DNA of 64,000 nucleotides, from assembly GCA_001936135.1 (NCBI GenBank), contig CP012809.1, forward strand, positions 1,909,501 through 1,973,500, in the 5' to 3' direction. The translations under genes were made by a program, and so were the position numbers. This stretch comes from Saccharomycopsis fibuligera x Saccharomycopsis cf. fibuligera (taxonomy: Eukaryota > Ascomycota > Saccharomycetes > Ascoideales > Saccharomycopsidaceae). The notes beneath the pieces are model-generated. The model did no database searches and had not been told where the DNA came from. It saw nothing but the letters and a program-made list of their open reading frames with translations. Below, piece after piece: positions 8,553 through 19,250 of this stretch (position 1 is its first letter; each line of letters opens with the position of its first letter).

Positions 8553-10214
8553 ATGTTCTCGGACACCAAGAACAACTACACTCTTGAGTTGCCGAAATAC
8601 ATCCCAAATGAAGGCCTTTCTCAAGAAGAACAGCGTGAAAAGGAGTTTGGTTCTTTGGAATCGGACCAGTACTTGTACGTTTCCCAATATCCCAAAAACA
8701 CTCCCTACGAGGTCGAAAAGCTAGAAGAACCGTCCTACTTGATCATCATAATAACATACTTGAACTACTTGATCTTGATTGTTGTTGGTAACTTTAAGGA
8801 TTTCTTTGGCATGCATTTTGCCCGCAAGGATTTCGAAGACGTGCTCGAAAAAGACGGTTATGCTCCATATTACAGCCGCTTGGAATCCTTCTACGTGCGC
8901 CGCTTGAAGAGAAAAATTGATGATAATTTCTCCATCCCAACCACTGGAGTCCCTGGAAGATACATCACTTGTTACGATAGACACTCTGACGATTACAATG
9001 AGACGTTGAAATACACCGGCAAAGTCACTAACTGCTTGAACTTGGCTAGTTACAACTACCTTGGTTTTGCTCAATCTGTCGGAATCTGTACTGATTATGC
9101 TTTGCAAGTCTTGGAAAAATATGGGACCTCTGGCCACGGCCCAAAAGCTCACATTGGTACTACCAATTTGCATGCAGATCTTGAAAAACTTGTGGCTAGA
9201 TTTGTCGGTAAAGATGACTCCATTATCTTTTCCCAAGGCTTCTCCACGAATTCCAATTTTTTTTCCTCCTTTGTTGATTCTGAATGTTTGGTTCTCTCTG
9301 ATGAATTGAACCATTCTTCCATCAGAACCGGGCTTAGACTCTCGGGGGTCAACATCAAGATTTTCCGTCATAACGATACCGCCAACTTGGAAAAGGTCAT
9401 TAGACACAACATTGCCCAAGGACAACCAAGAACCCGTAAGCCATGGAAGAAAATCCTTGTGTGCGTGGAAGGCCTTTATTCAATGGAAGGTACCATGTGC
9501 GCTTTGCCGCAAATTGTCGCCTTGAAGGAAAAGTACGGTTTTTACCTTTTTGTTGACGAGGCTCATTCCATCGGCGCTATGGGTCCAAACGGTAGAGGCG
9601 TATGCGACTACTTCAACATTGATCCTGCCAAAATTGATATCCTCATGGGAACATTGACCAAATCTTTCGGTGCCGCTGGTGGTTACGTTGCCGCTGATCA
9701 GCACATCATTGATAGACTCAAATTGGACAACATCAACAACAACTACGCCGAAACCATTTCCCCTATTGTTTGCGCTCAAATCATTTCTTCTTTGAAAATT
9801 ATCTGTGGCGAATTGAACCCCGGTGAAGGTAAAGAGCGCATCCAGCGTATTGCCTTCAACTCAAGATACTTGAGAGCAGGATTGCGTAAATTGGGGTTCA
9901 TTGCCTACGGTATGGAAGACTCCCCTGTGATTCCGGTACTCTTGTACGTGCCAAGCAAGTTGCCGGCCGTCGCTAGAGCATTGTACAAAAGAGGTATTGC
10001 GGTAGTGATTGTTGGGTACCCGGCAACGCCAATCATCAGCAGTAGATTGCGGATTTGCGTTTCTGCAGCATTGACCAAAAGTGATTTGGACAAGGTGTTG
10101 AGAGAGTTTGATTTCATCGGTGACAAATTGTACTTTAAATATGCTAGAGGAAAGCAAATCAAAGAACCATTTCCTGACAAGCCACTTGCTCAGTTGACTG
10201 AGTTTGAACAGTAA
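8553..10214 (+). CDS. LCB2: Serine palmitoyltransferase subunit 2
   Basis: 553 residues from ATG 8553 (MFSDTKNNYTLELPKYIPNE); yeast Lcb2 is 561 aa. It is a PLP-dependent alpha-oxoamine synthase that joins serine and palmitoyl-CoA to 3-ketosphinganine, the first step of sphingolipid synthesis, in the ER. The PLP lysine is in GTLTKSFGAAGGY (Lys370). Also visible are the N-terminal hydrophobic segment (about residues 60-85, IIIITYLNYLILIVVGNF), NYLGFA, the GTSGHGPKAHIGTTNLHADLE-type loop and VDEAHSIGAMGP with the PLP-ring Asp and His. All key residues are present. The frame remains open far upstream, but only this ATG matches the family N-terminus and it follows an A-rich context (AATAAA before ATG). 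Leu codons in the parts I read are TTG/CTT/CTC, not CTG. Confidence 0.97.
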   Translation: MFSDTKNNYTLELPKYIPNEGLSQEEQREKEFGSLESDQYLYVSQYPKNTPYEVEKLEEPSYLIIIITYLNYLILIVVGNFKDFFGMHFARKDFEDVLEKDGYAPYYSRLESFYVRRLKRKIDDNFSIPTTGVPGRYITCYDRHSDDYNETLKYTGKVTNCLNLASYNYLGFAQSVGICTDYALQVLEKYGTSGHGPKAHIGTTNLHADLEKLVARFVGKDDSIIFSQGFSTNSNFFSSFVDSECLVLSDELNHSSIRTGLRLSGVNIKIFRHNDTANLEKVIRHNIAQGQPRTRKPWKKILVCVEGLYSMEGTMCALPQIVALKEKYGFYLFVDEAHSIGAMGPNGRGVCDYFNIDPAKIDILMGTLTKSFGAAGGYVAADQHIIDRLKLDNINNNYAETISPIVCAQIISSLKIICGELNPGEGKERIQRIAFNSRYLRAGLRKLGFIAYGMEDSPVIPVLLYVPSKLPAVARALYKRGIAVVIVGYPATPIISSRLRICVSAALTKSDLDKVLREFDFIGDKLYFKYARGKQIKEPFPDKPLAQLTEFEQ

Positions 10215-11557
10215 AGTACTAACACACCACCCTCCAACACAACCAAAGTAATAATAGCTCGGTGGTAGCTGCTGTTCGACCTTGCTTATATATGCATTTG
10301 CATATTACTATATATCCCTACTTTTTTGGTTCGTTCTCACGTTTCTAATATTGGCCTCTTTTTTTTTTTTTTTTTTTTTCTTTTTTCCTTTTTTCCTTTG
10401 CTCAATTTCCGTTTGTTTTTTCCTTTGTTTTCTCTCTATTCATAAACAGAGATAATTGACACTTATATCATTCATCTTATAATTATTATAATCTAATCTA
10501 ATCTAACCTAATCTAATCTAATCTTTACTTTTTCCAACTTTGTTTCGTTTTTTTCTGACTTACTCTAATTTTATAATCTAATAATTTAACTTACCATTTC
10601 ATCAATACCACACACATATTTGCCATTTTGCTTATCTATTTCAATCTCACGTCTCGACATTCTTTGGCAGAGTTTTTTTTTTTTTTTTCCCCTTTCTTTT
10701 ACGGCCTTCTACATATTCATGCAATACATCATTATTTCTGCTTCTGATTTAGACACACCCACACACATGCGCCTGTGCCTAATTGTGCCTTGGATCTCAA
10801 CATGTCAAACTCTCCAGAATGCTGGCGGTGGTACTCATGCTAGCGCACTTTCCGCCAAAGTATGTACCTTGCAGGGCGCCAACACCAGCGTAAACATTGG
10901 ATATTGGCGGTCTAGATGACTAGTGGTAAAGTTAGTAGAAAAAGAAACAAAAAGGGGCAAGGGGATGCGGTAAGTGATTCTTTAGTGTATTAAAATAAAC
11001 TTCTATCATTTAGTGTAAGTAGGTAAGTAAGCAAGTACGTAAAAAAAAAAAAAGCAAGAAAAAACTCAGACAGCGTGGCTAGTGTATCTTTGGGTTGGAG
11101 CCAGCATCCAACATAAAACAACAACAGCAAAAAAACGTATTATGGCAAAAGTAACTCGAGGTAAAACAGGAACAAGATAAGTGCGAAAAATTTGCCAGAA
11201 TTGAAGTAGAATAAATTTAGCAAAAAAAAAAAAAAAAAACACGATGCAGCAAAAACAAGCAAATGGTGGTGATGTTGGGGTTGTGGCCCGCAGTTAAATC
11301 TTTGGTTTTGCAAAAGCCAGCATTCCACACACACACAAAGAGAGAGAATTTTGGTTTTGTTCATGTTGAACCTGAGTGCACGAAATAACTGGATGATGGA
11401 GTTGATCAAGTAGTAGCTCGTTTTTCGTCTGATCGCGCGTTGGTTGATGATAACTGTGATGGTCTATGATTGGAAATTTTGTAAAGTGATTTATAAAACA
11501 TAATGAGGAAATGAACGCAAAAGCAGCAAGAGGAACAGAAAAAGAAAAAAAAAATCG
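10215..11557. other. Intergenic region downstream of LCB2 and of the transporter gene
   Basis: A convergent 3' region, since LCB2 (+) and the transporter (-) end towards each other. It has a T20 run at about 10361, seven TAATC-type pentamers at 10489-10523, T runs near 10673 and A runs near 11041 and 11222. No gene or RNA pattern was recognised. Confidence 0.6.
10489..10523. repeat. TAATC pentanucleotide array
   Basis: Seven consecutive 5-bp units of TAATC, one of them TAACC, about 275 bp downstream of the LCB2 stop. It may lie in the 3' UTR. Confidence 0.85.
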
Positions 11558-13192
11558 TTAGTACAAATATTTGAAAGATGGACTCTTATCTCCCAAAAAG
11601 GTCTTCTCTCTAATCGTCAAATTGTTAAATTCTTCCCTATAAGAGGCATATGCCTTTTTCTTATTCGCCTTGAACAACAAGAACAAGTACACCAACATGC
11701 AGAACAATGAAAACAGCAAAAAGCCGAAATTAGTCCAGATCCCCACTCTATAATTAGGAGCATCTTTGCTCAAGAACAAGTAAGTTGAGAAGATCCCTGA
11801 GGTTGAGCAAAAGCTGACTAGCCATGCGGTGCTGACATTTTTTCTCAAGTGGCCGCCGAAATTCAACGCGACCCAGCAAACAACAATAGGAATGGTGGAA
11901 CTTAGCCCAACGATGCAAAGGCAACAGCCGTAGTACTTCCGCATCATGGTGGAGGGGTCGCTGGTGCTGGAGTCGGTGGTTTGGGTGACATCAATGAGTA
12001 GCAATCCGGTCAATGCCATTGCAATGCCAAGGAGAATGAATGGTGACCTGACGCGGAAATAATCAGAACAGAAGGCGAACAAATTAGCGATAAAAAAGGC
12101 AAAGATGAACGGAATTGCTTCAAGTAAGGTCTCGTTGGTTGTCACATTGTTGTTGATGTCAGTGGCTAGCATGTGGACAATCGATGGTTCAAAAAATGCA
12201 TAGCCGTAGGAACAACTAAGCACACCCAAGTAGATCATGGCCCCCCACCAAAGCAACGGATCACCGAGCACGCTGAGGATGTCGCGAAATGTTATTTTCA
12301 ATTGGTATCCGGATCTGCCAGAGTATACTTCGAGCTTCTTGACCAAGAAGATTGTCTCGTCATCGTCGAGGAACCTTGCTCCTTCGGGGAAGTCGGGAAT
12401 GATGAAAAACAACAACACCCCAAGCAGCAATGTGATGATTCCTTCAATGACAAAGATCCAGCGCCAGTGATCGGCAGGGTTCAACCATCCCAAGTTGATA
12501 CTTTTAGTCACTTTAACGAGCAAAAAACTAAGAATTCCTCCAATTGAGCCAAACGAGTAGTATGCTGTGAACACCTTTTGTGCTTTGTAATTTGGGTAAT
12601 AGTTGGCCAAAATATAGTACAATGCTGAAGAATTGGACTGGAACATTCCAGTAAACATTCGACAGGCAACAAGCCCGGCAAAGTTTGTGACGAATGCGTT
12701 ACAAAGAACAGTGATCCCCAACATTACAATATAAAAACTCATAAAGTAATGGGGTCTGACATACTTGAGCAAAATGTTGGATAGTAGTTCAAAAATCACA
12801 TAGGGAACAAAAAACACCGATGACGCAATATTATATTGGTTTTCCTTGAGCTGTAGACTCTCCTTCATGCCTGCTTGGGCTGCAACCGCGATAGCAAAAC
12901 GAGTCATGTAGTGAATGAATGAAACAACGCAAAATGGAATCACTACGCAAATGGCTACCTTGCGGTCAAGTTTTGACTCGTCAATGTTGTATTTGGCCCT
13001 GTACTTTTCCACCTTGTGTTTTTTGCGCTGGCTTAGAGTTTGCTTGTCGGTATCACATTCTGAATAGTCATCCTCGTCTCTGTTGATGATGTACTGGCCC
13101 TTGATGTAGACTATCTGGTCCTCTGTCTGTACTTTCTCAAGATCTGAGCCAAAAATGATGGTCCTCAGCACAAGATCTTTGTCTTTCTCCAT
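11558..13192 (-). CDS. MFS transporter, allantoate permease (DAL5/TNA1) family
   Basis: 544 residues from ATG 13192 (MEKDKDLVLRTIIFGSDL); the frame opens a little further upstream without another ATG. There are about 12 hydrophobic segments, the first at roughly residue 90 (VAICVVIPFCVVSFIHYMTR). Family marks include GMFQSNSSALYYILANYY, the PDFPEGARFLDDDE loop between the two halves, HWRWIFVIEG, and a C-terminus ending GDKSPSFKYLY. These are typical of the anion:cation symporter group that holds yeast Dal5, Tna1, Seo1 and Yct1, which import allantoate, nicotinate, peptides or cysteine at the plasma membrane. The substrate cannot be read from the sequence. It is not near genes of a catabolic cluster, so context does not help. 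Confidence 0.88.
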   Translation of the reverse strand: MEKDKDLVLRTIIFGSDLEKVQTEDQIVYIKGQYIINRDEDDYSECDTDKQTLSQRKKHKVEKYRAKYNIDESKLDRKVAICVVIPFCVVSFIHYMTRFAIAVAAQAGMKESLQLKENQYNIASSVFFVPYVIFELLSNILLKYVRPHYFMSFYIVMLGITVLCNAFVTNFAGLVACRMFTGMFQSNSSALYYILANYYPNYKAQKVFTAYYSFGSIGGILSFLLVKVTKSINLGWLNPADHWRWIFVIEGIITLLLGVLLFFIIPDFPEGARFLDDDETIFLVKKLEVYSGRSGYQLKITFRDILSVLGDPLLWWGAMIYLGVLSCSYGYAFFEPSIVHMLATDINNNVTTNETLLEAIPFIFAFFIANLFAFCSDYFRVRSPFILLGIAMALTGLLLIDVTQTTDSSTSDPSTMMRKYYGCCLCIVGLSSTIPIVVCWVALNFGGHLRKNVSTAWLVSFCSTSGIFSTYLFLSKDAPNYRVGIWTNFGFLLFSLFCMLVYLFLLFKANKKKAYASYREEFNNLTIREKTFLGDKSPSFKYLY

Positions 13193-13587
13193 GATTGGAC
13201 TGCGCTGGATAGTTGAGGAGATATCAATTGATTTTTTTTTAGAAAAAAAAAAAAAAACGATCAAGAAAGCAGGAGAGCAAAAATCGAGAAAGAAAATGTC
13301 TTTGAAAAAAAAATACCTTATTTTGAAAACGCCGAATCCATTACTGGAAATACATTAATATATATATATATATATATATACATACGTATAGATACACACA
13401 GCGTATGAGCTGTGAGCTGTGGTAATACCCATGGGTGCACTTGGACGGTAGCACCGCTGTCAAGCACCGATGCCGCTGTTTCATGCATGTTGTCGCATCA
13501 AGACGCGCGCTGTGGCTGTTTTGCGTTCTCTTGTTTTTCTGTTTTTGTGGATTTTTGTTTCTTTTTCGTTCACAAATTTTTTTTGCT

Positions 13588-13618
<31 letters not shown>

Positions 13619-15107
13619 CGCTTTTCTTCCACCATGCATTGCAGAACTGCTGGCGGCATCATGGTGCGTCGGATCATGAGAAATCTGCGAAATGTAGCGC
13701 TTATAAAATAAGGTTACCCGACTTTGTTCTGATTACTTAACTGGACTCAGCGATCATTACCGTTTGACATTTATTATCTTTGGTAAAGGTATGCTGTACA
13801 CCACTTATCAGCGTTCAAAGTAAAAAACGCCGGATAAAAAACGTATTGGCGATTCTTTCCAATATTTTTTTTTTCATTTTCGCTTCTGTTTATTTCATTT
13901 ACTCTAATTATTTTGATTGTTTGTCTTTACTAGCACCGGTATGGCTGGGGCATGTTCTTTGTTCACCTAAAGTTTCTTGCAACGACGGCCGCACTGACTC
14001 TTGGGAGACGTTCCCGTGTACCGTGCTCCAGTATGCTGCTAGAAAAATGTCCGGTTCCCACCATGTCCTGGTAGCTACAGCTAGTTGGTCGACGACATAT
14101 ACATAGCTCGCAAGTTTCACTTTTTTTTTTTTTTTTTTTTCTTGACAGCCACAGCTCCTTTGAGTTAATCAAACCATGTTCTTACACAGTTTCCATTAAC
14201 ACAACTTTGGTCAGACGAGTTTATATCATGATGTTGCTTCATTCTGTAACGCGCGGCTGTTGCTGCAAACCTTAGAATTTTTGTATCTAGGATTCAAATA
14301 TCTATATATATATAAAAGACTATATACGGATAAATAGGGAATTGTTCTCCATACTCAAGTCGACTTTATAACATGGAAGTTGTTGTTGTTTTCTGAAATT
14401 CTGGGGATTTGGCTAACTTTTAGAGTCATTGCAAGCTCGCCTCAATACTCAAATGTGGCTTTCCATAAGCTCACTCCAGGGCAAACCTCCACTTATTGAA
14501 GGAAATTTTTTTTGTCTCTCCGTTAGAGAAACTGGGCTTTTTTTTTTCATGTCGTAGATGAAGAGAGATGAAATAAATATCATGATGATAAATGTACGCT
14601 GCAGGTATCAGCAGATGAACGCATGTATAAAAACGCATCCAGCTGCTACTTTCCGCATCATGCAGTGTTCCGCACCATGCTGCCGGCGGCCGGTTTCTTT
14701 ACCGCGCCCAGAATTTCCTGGCGATTTTCACTAACAAATTCACTTTACTTCACTCAATCTCAGTCTCAGCAACCAGTGTAGTGTCTCAACTCAACTCAGC
14801 TCAACTCAACCTAACCACTTTCCTTTCTCAGGGCCTTACCACTATCACCACTACTGCTGTTAATGTCCAGTAATACTGGAGATACAGACTCAAATATCCA
14901 CTATTACCATCATCGTTATCTTCTTGTTTTCTATTTCATTCACCGGATATCATACATGCTTGACTTTTCTGCATTCATCCGCACACAAATTTGACTCACA
15001 ACTACTTCCCTTCATTTGCCTGTCCTTTTACTTGGTCAAGCGCTCATTGATAATTTCGGTAACTTATAAAAGCACCGCTCAGTTAATATTTTTAGCCGCC
15101 GATTGCA
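13193..15107. other. Long divergent region between the transporter and the 1380-aa regulator
   Basis: 1.9 kb of probable promoter for two divergent genes. It contains an alternating AT tract (13358-13380), T30 at 13589-13618, T runs at about 13865 and 14120, and an alternating AT tract near 14304. C/T-rich leader-like sequence occupies about 14740-15100. Such long upstream regions are common for regulators in these yeasts. No tRNA or conserved frame was seen. Confidence 0.6.
13358..13380. repeat. Alternating AT tract
   Basis: 23 bp of alternating A and T about 170 bp upstream of the transporter start. It is a simple repeat that could also act as an open-chromatin or TATA-like element. Confidence 0.85.
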
Positions 15108-18100
15108 ATGTTCAATAACCATCACGGCGTTGCCCCCAGTGGTGGTCCAAGTGACGACAATAAAGCCAGCAATTCAAACTTAGCTTCTCAAAGTTACTAC
15201 ATGTACTCCTCGTCTTCATCAAAGAACTCCCCCAAGTATCCTCTGCTACCGCCACTACTGCTGACTGCCGCCGCCGCCGCTTCAGGGCCCTTGGCACATC
15301 ATCATCATCATAATCATCATCATCATCATCATCCACCACCGCCGCCGCCTGGACCATACTACCAGAGCTCCACTGACGCATATCGCCAATTGCCGGCAAT
15401 TCTCAACAGCGAGTCTTTGTATCAAGGCCCAAATCAGCCTCAACCACAGCAACAGCCCATTTCAGGACGTTATAATTCAATGAATGATAGTATCAGAGCA
15501 CCGCTTCCGCCGCCCCCAGTGCTGTTTCAAGCCCCGCAGATTGCTCCTGCTGCCGCTTACAGAAGAAGCCCCAGACCCGCTGCTGCATCTAACTATTCAT
15601 CCGCTGAAATTTACCATCGTTACCCACTGCTGGACTCCAGTGATCATCATCATCATCATTATCAGCAGCAGCACCAGCAGCACTTAGCTCCGCCATACTC
15701 GCCAAATCAAAGAAATTATTACAGTAGTAATGCCTCGAAACCATCATATTCGCCGCTACCGTCCTACGAAAACACAAAGATGTACCAGATTCCCCCAATA
15801 GGCCCAGGAGTGTATGCAAGTCACGATGCTCAAGATAATAATAATCATTATCCATTGTACAATAGTAATATCATTAACAGCAATGCCAATATCAGCAGAT
15901 ATCCTACTCCCATAAACAATAACAGCAACAGTAACAGCAACAGTAACAATAACAGTAATCAAAGAGTATCGTATTCTACAGTTGATAGTGATAACAATGC
16001 CTACTCTCGCTCGCTGCTGCTGTTTCAGAACCCAATCATAAAACCAGAGTACAATCAACCGTCACCGCAAACTCGTTTTGTTCCATTGAAACAACCTTAC
16101 AATTTTGGATATCTGGATAACTTGGTACCACTACCTCTTCCTCCTCCTTCTCAAGCGCCTCAAGCGCCTCCCGTTTTGCAACAGCAACAACATCAACAAC
16201 GCTTCCCTCTTCCGTCATTACTGCATCAATATGAACAGTCGGCAGAGTACTCTCTCCCTCCTGGCCCTACTGGTTCTCCTCCATATCCTCGTTATCCGTA
16301 CGAACAACCTCAGCTACTTTCTCATAAGCAGCCAGAGCTTTCAACACAACAACAACAGCAGCAGCAGCAGCAGCCACTACCACCACTACCACCGCAACAG
16401 CAACAACCTCCGCCACAGAGTCTACCTTTTAAAGAGAAACTTGATAGTCAGGACACAATACCTACTGCATCATCACCATCATTGTTAAAACGTCCAATAT
16501 TGCCTGGAATTTCGCAGTTCAGCAGTTTTAACCCATCTTCAAGCGCAATAACCACCTCCACCACCACCAACAACCCGTATAAGCCATATCCTTCAGCTAT
16601 TGAAACAAAAATTCCAGAAAAGCCTAAAAAAGCGCCAAAGTTGACCAAACTATCCAGTCTTCTCACCGCCGAGCCAAATGAACCAAGGCACGATCGAACT
16701 TCCTTTTCTTCAACATCCTCATCGGCGGCTTTCAAACAAGAGTCTGGTGAAAATGATGTATTGCCAGCTAAACTTCCTTCTATAATCAACAATAGTCCTG
16801 AAAGAGTCTCGTCCTACGATCCGCGGCAGCTGCTCGATCAGCAAAACTATCGGGACACTGGTCGATCAGGATCATTTCAAGAAGAAGCTCAAGAACGTCG
16901 TTATTCCGGAGCGGTAGCAACAATTCCATCATCGCAACCTGTTTCTGTCACAACTCATGCTGCGCCATTCGGTTCTCCTGGCAGTATTGTACGCCCGCCC
17001 TTGCCATCTTATCAGTACTTGCCGCCTATACTGAATCCGCAGGGCCATGTTAAATCCGAATCTTCATATTCTCAGACTATCCCACCATTACCAGCTGCTT
17101 CTCGTGCATTCCAGCAGCACTCAGCATACTTTGAAAGGCAATACTACGAAGGCATATCTGAAGCAGATTACGTTACTGCATCCACCTTTATCAGAGACTC
17201 CTCCGCAAAATACGAGGCTAAGATGGAAGAGTTGAAACGCCAAGAAGAAAAGAAAAAGGCAATGCCGCCTAAAGAAATAGTCACTTTGAATCGTTTATTT
17301 GAAGCATCAAAACAGATCCCGGATGCTGAATTTGAAGATCGTGATATGGCTCATGAGTTGTACTTGTTGCGAGGTAAGAAATATTTTGAAGGTTTTTATA
17401 TGGATAAATTGCCTAATGAGTTGGCATTGTCGTATAGGAATCTTGCTAAGAATAGCATTTACCCGATAGAAAGGCAAGAAAAGCATTTGGCTGCTATCAG
17501 CAATGGTATGTTGGCGTCTCTGGTAGGAAAGGGTGGTGAATCTGCCAGCAATGATGCAGCAGATGCATCCTTGCAAGAGAGGAAAAGGGACGATACAGCA
17601 TCACTGCTTGTTTCTTTTAGCCACAATGATACAAATAATGCCAGTGTGACTGCGCCAAATGGTACTGGCTTCAATAAAAGAATACAGAAATTGCAGCGAC
17701 ATTATGATGAAATTGAAGAATATGTTGACGCTAACAAAAGTAAACTTTATGAAACGAAAATTAAGTATTTGAAGGAAAAATTAGCCATGTTAAATGATAA
17801 TAGTAATGTTGAACTTTCAATTTTCAATGTTGAACAAATGCCCAAGTCTAAGAAAAGACGAGCAACAGAAGGCAGCGATAGCCAACGAATAGACGCTGAT
17901 AGTTATGCTAGTAATGCTAGTGACACTGACCCTGATATCAATACCCCCGTCGCCAAGAGACTCAAACTTGCTCAATGTGATCCAATCGATTCACTACATG
18001 AAAAATTTATTAATTTTGCAGAATTGCGCGATTACGAACTACAAAGACTAAAACACTGGACATTATATTTGAAAAATCGAAGTTTGAAGCTTTTTGCGAA

Positions 18101-19250
18101 AAACTTGCAAACTGCATACACGCAAATGAATAATGTGATTTTGAGCAAGTTGGATAATTTGGAAAGTTTTTTCATTTTGCAAAAGCAAATATTGGAACAT
18201 CATAAGATTAGCGCTAATGATAATCAGTATCGTATAGATGGTGGATTGTTTGATATTGGGTCGTTCAAATCGAATAAGCTTTTGATTGGGTTAGGTTTTA
18301 ATAGCAATAATAATATCGATATGGCAAGCGCCAATGGCCATTCCGATAGCACCAGAATCAGCAGTACTGCGGACATTGACAAAAAGCTCCAGGATCTAAG
18401 CAGTGTTGAATTTTCCGATGGTGATCAAGTTAGTATGAGCAACAATACCAGCACTGCCGGTCTATCTGCGGCCAGTGGGGCCGCCAAGGCATCAAGAGCC
18501 AGTTCAAGGGTAAAGAAGAGGTTAAAAAATGAATTGGACATTACTATAAAAGATGCCAAACTTGATGACAAGAGAGCAATTGAGTTTGAGTTGGATAACA
18601 AGGAATTGTTGACGTCAATCTTTGAAGGATATTCATCGTTGACTACGGAGGAAGAATTCATAATTATCACGGAAAACAACTTCAAGCATTATTATAACAG
18701 TTTGAGCAGAAGTCTTAGTAATGGTGGCAGTATCGATGGCGGTAGCTATAGTCACGGTGGTTCACTGAGACGCGGTCAACATCATTATCATTACGGTAGT
18801 GGTAATGGTAATGGTAATCTCACAAACAATGATCCTAACCAGCCTTATGAACTCGATTTTAGAAAGATATTCATGAATGCTAACCATTCCATGTCACGAT
18901 ATGCACGAATTCTCCAGCATGGTGCTACTGGAGGCACTAGTACGAACGATAGCGGCTCAGAAGCCCGCGGTGGCAGCAGCGAAAATGAATCTACTGGTGC
19001 ATCGACATCGACAACGGCAACGGCATCAGCAACTAACAGTGGCGGAAAGACTGCATTAGGGAGAAAACGTAACACAAACTCAAGTTCTAGTACTGGCACT
19101 GGTGTTACCAGTGGGGCTGGCAGCGGTGGAAATGCGACTGGAGTTGGGAGTGGCAATAATAGGCTGAAGAAAGCACCTGGTTTGAAAGGGTTGAATAATG
19201 ATGAATTGGAACATGATTTGGCCCTTTTGGGAAGAAACAAAGGATGGTGA
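15108..19250 (+). CDS. Low-complexity probable nuclear regulator, possibly Sds3/DEP1-like
   Basis: 1380 residues from ATG 15108. The first half is low complexity: His runs (about residues 64-78), Pro runs, Gln runs (about 415-440) and Asn/Ser repeats. A denser, conserved-looking part starts near residue 684 (EADYVTASTFIRDSS) with ELYLLRGKKYFEGFYMDKLP and AKNSIYPIERQEKHL. A coiled-coil-like segment (about 860-905, LQRHYDEIEEYVDANKSKLY) is followed by a KSKKRR nuclear signal (about 913). A second helical segment begins near 963 (LHEKFINFAELRDYELQRLK), and basic RVKKRLKNE lies near 1137. The C-terminus (GLKGLNNDELEHDLALLGRN) looks conserved. The two helical segments resemble a split Sds3-like domain of Rpd3 deacetylase subunits, but this is only a guess; I do not recognise the gene. 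Several CTG codons fall in the low-complexity part, for example at about 15244. Confidence 0.85.
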   Translation: MFNNHHGVAPSGGPSDDNKASNSNLASQSYYMYSSSSSKNSPKYPLLPPLLLTAAAAASGPLAHHHHHNHHHHHHPPPPPPGPYYQSSTDAYRQLPAILNSESLYQGPNQPQPQQQPISGRYNSMNDSIRAPLPPPPVLFQAPQIAPAAAYRRSPRPAAASNYSSAEIYHRYPLLDSSDHHHHHYQQQHQQHLAPPYSPNQRNYYSSNASKPSYSPLPSYENTKMYQIPPIGPGVYASHDAQDNNNHYPLYNSNIINSNANISRYPTPINNNSNSNSNSNNNSNQRVSYSTVDSDNNAYSRSLLLFQNPIIKPEYNQPSPQTRFVPLKQPYNFGYLDNLVPLPLPPPSQAPQAPPVLQQQQHQQRFPLPSLLHQYEQSAEYSLPPGPTGSPPYPRYPYEQPQLLSHKQPELSTQQQQQQQQQPLPPLPPQQQQPPPQSLPFKEKLDSQDTIPTASSPSLLKRPILPGISQFSSFNPSSSAITTSTTTNNPYKPYPSAIETKIPEKPKKAPKLTKLSSLLTAEPNEPRHDRTSFSSTSSSAAFKQESGENDVLPAKLPSIINNSPERVSSYDPRQLLDQQNYRDTGRSGSFQEEAQERRYSGAVATIPSSQPVSVTTHAAPFGSPGSIVRPPLPSYQYLPPILNPQGHVKSESSYSQTIPPLPAASRAFQQHSAYFERQYYEGISEADYVTASTFIRDSSAKYEAKMEELKRQEEKKKAMPPKEIVTLNRLFEASKQIPDAEFEDRDMAHELYLLRGKKYFEGFYMDKLPNELALSYRNLAKNSIYPIERQEKHLAAISNGMLASLVGKGGESASNDAADASLQERKRDDTASLLVSFSHNDTNNASVTAPNGTGFNKRIQKLQRHYDEIEEYVDANKSKLYETKIKYLKEKLAMLNDNSNVELSIFNVEQMPKSKKRRATEGSDSQRIDADSYASNASDTDPDINTPVAKRLKLAQCDPIDSLHEKFINFAELRDYELQRLKHWTLYLKNRSLKLFAKNLQTAYTQMNNVILSKLDNLESFFILQKQILEHHKISANDNQYRIDGGLFDIGSFKSNKLLIGLGFNSNNNIDMASANGHSDSTRISSTADIDKKLQDLSSVEFSDGDQVSMSNNTSTAGLSAASGAAKASRASSRVKKRLKNELDITIKDAKLDDKRAIEFELDNKELLTSIFEGYSSLTTEEEFIIITENNFKHYYNSLSRSLSNGGSIDGGSYSHGGSLRRGQHHYHYGSGNGNGNLTNNDPNQPYELDFRKIFMNANHSMSRYARILQHGATGGTSTNDSGSEARGGSSENESTGASTSTTATASATNSGGKTALGRKRNTNSSSSTGTGVTSGAGSGGNATGVGSGNNRLKKAPGLKGLNNDELEHDLALLGRNKGW
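15297..15333 (+). repeat. CAT/CAC repeat encoding a His run
   Basis: Trinucleotide repeat within the 1380-aa gene, coding mostly His with one Asn, followed by Pro codons. Confidence 0.85.
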
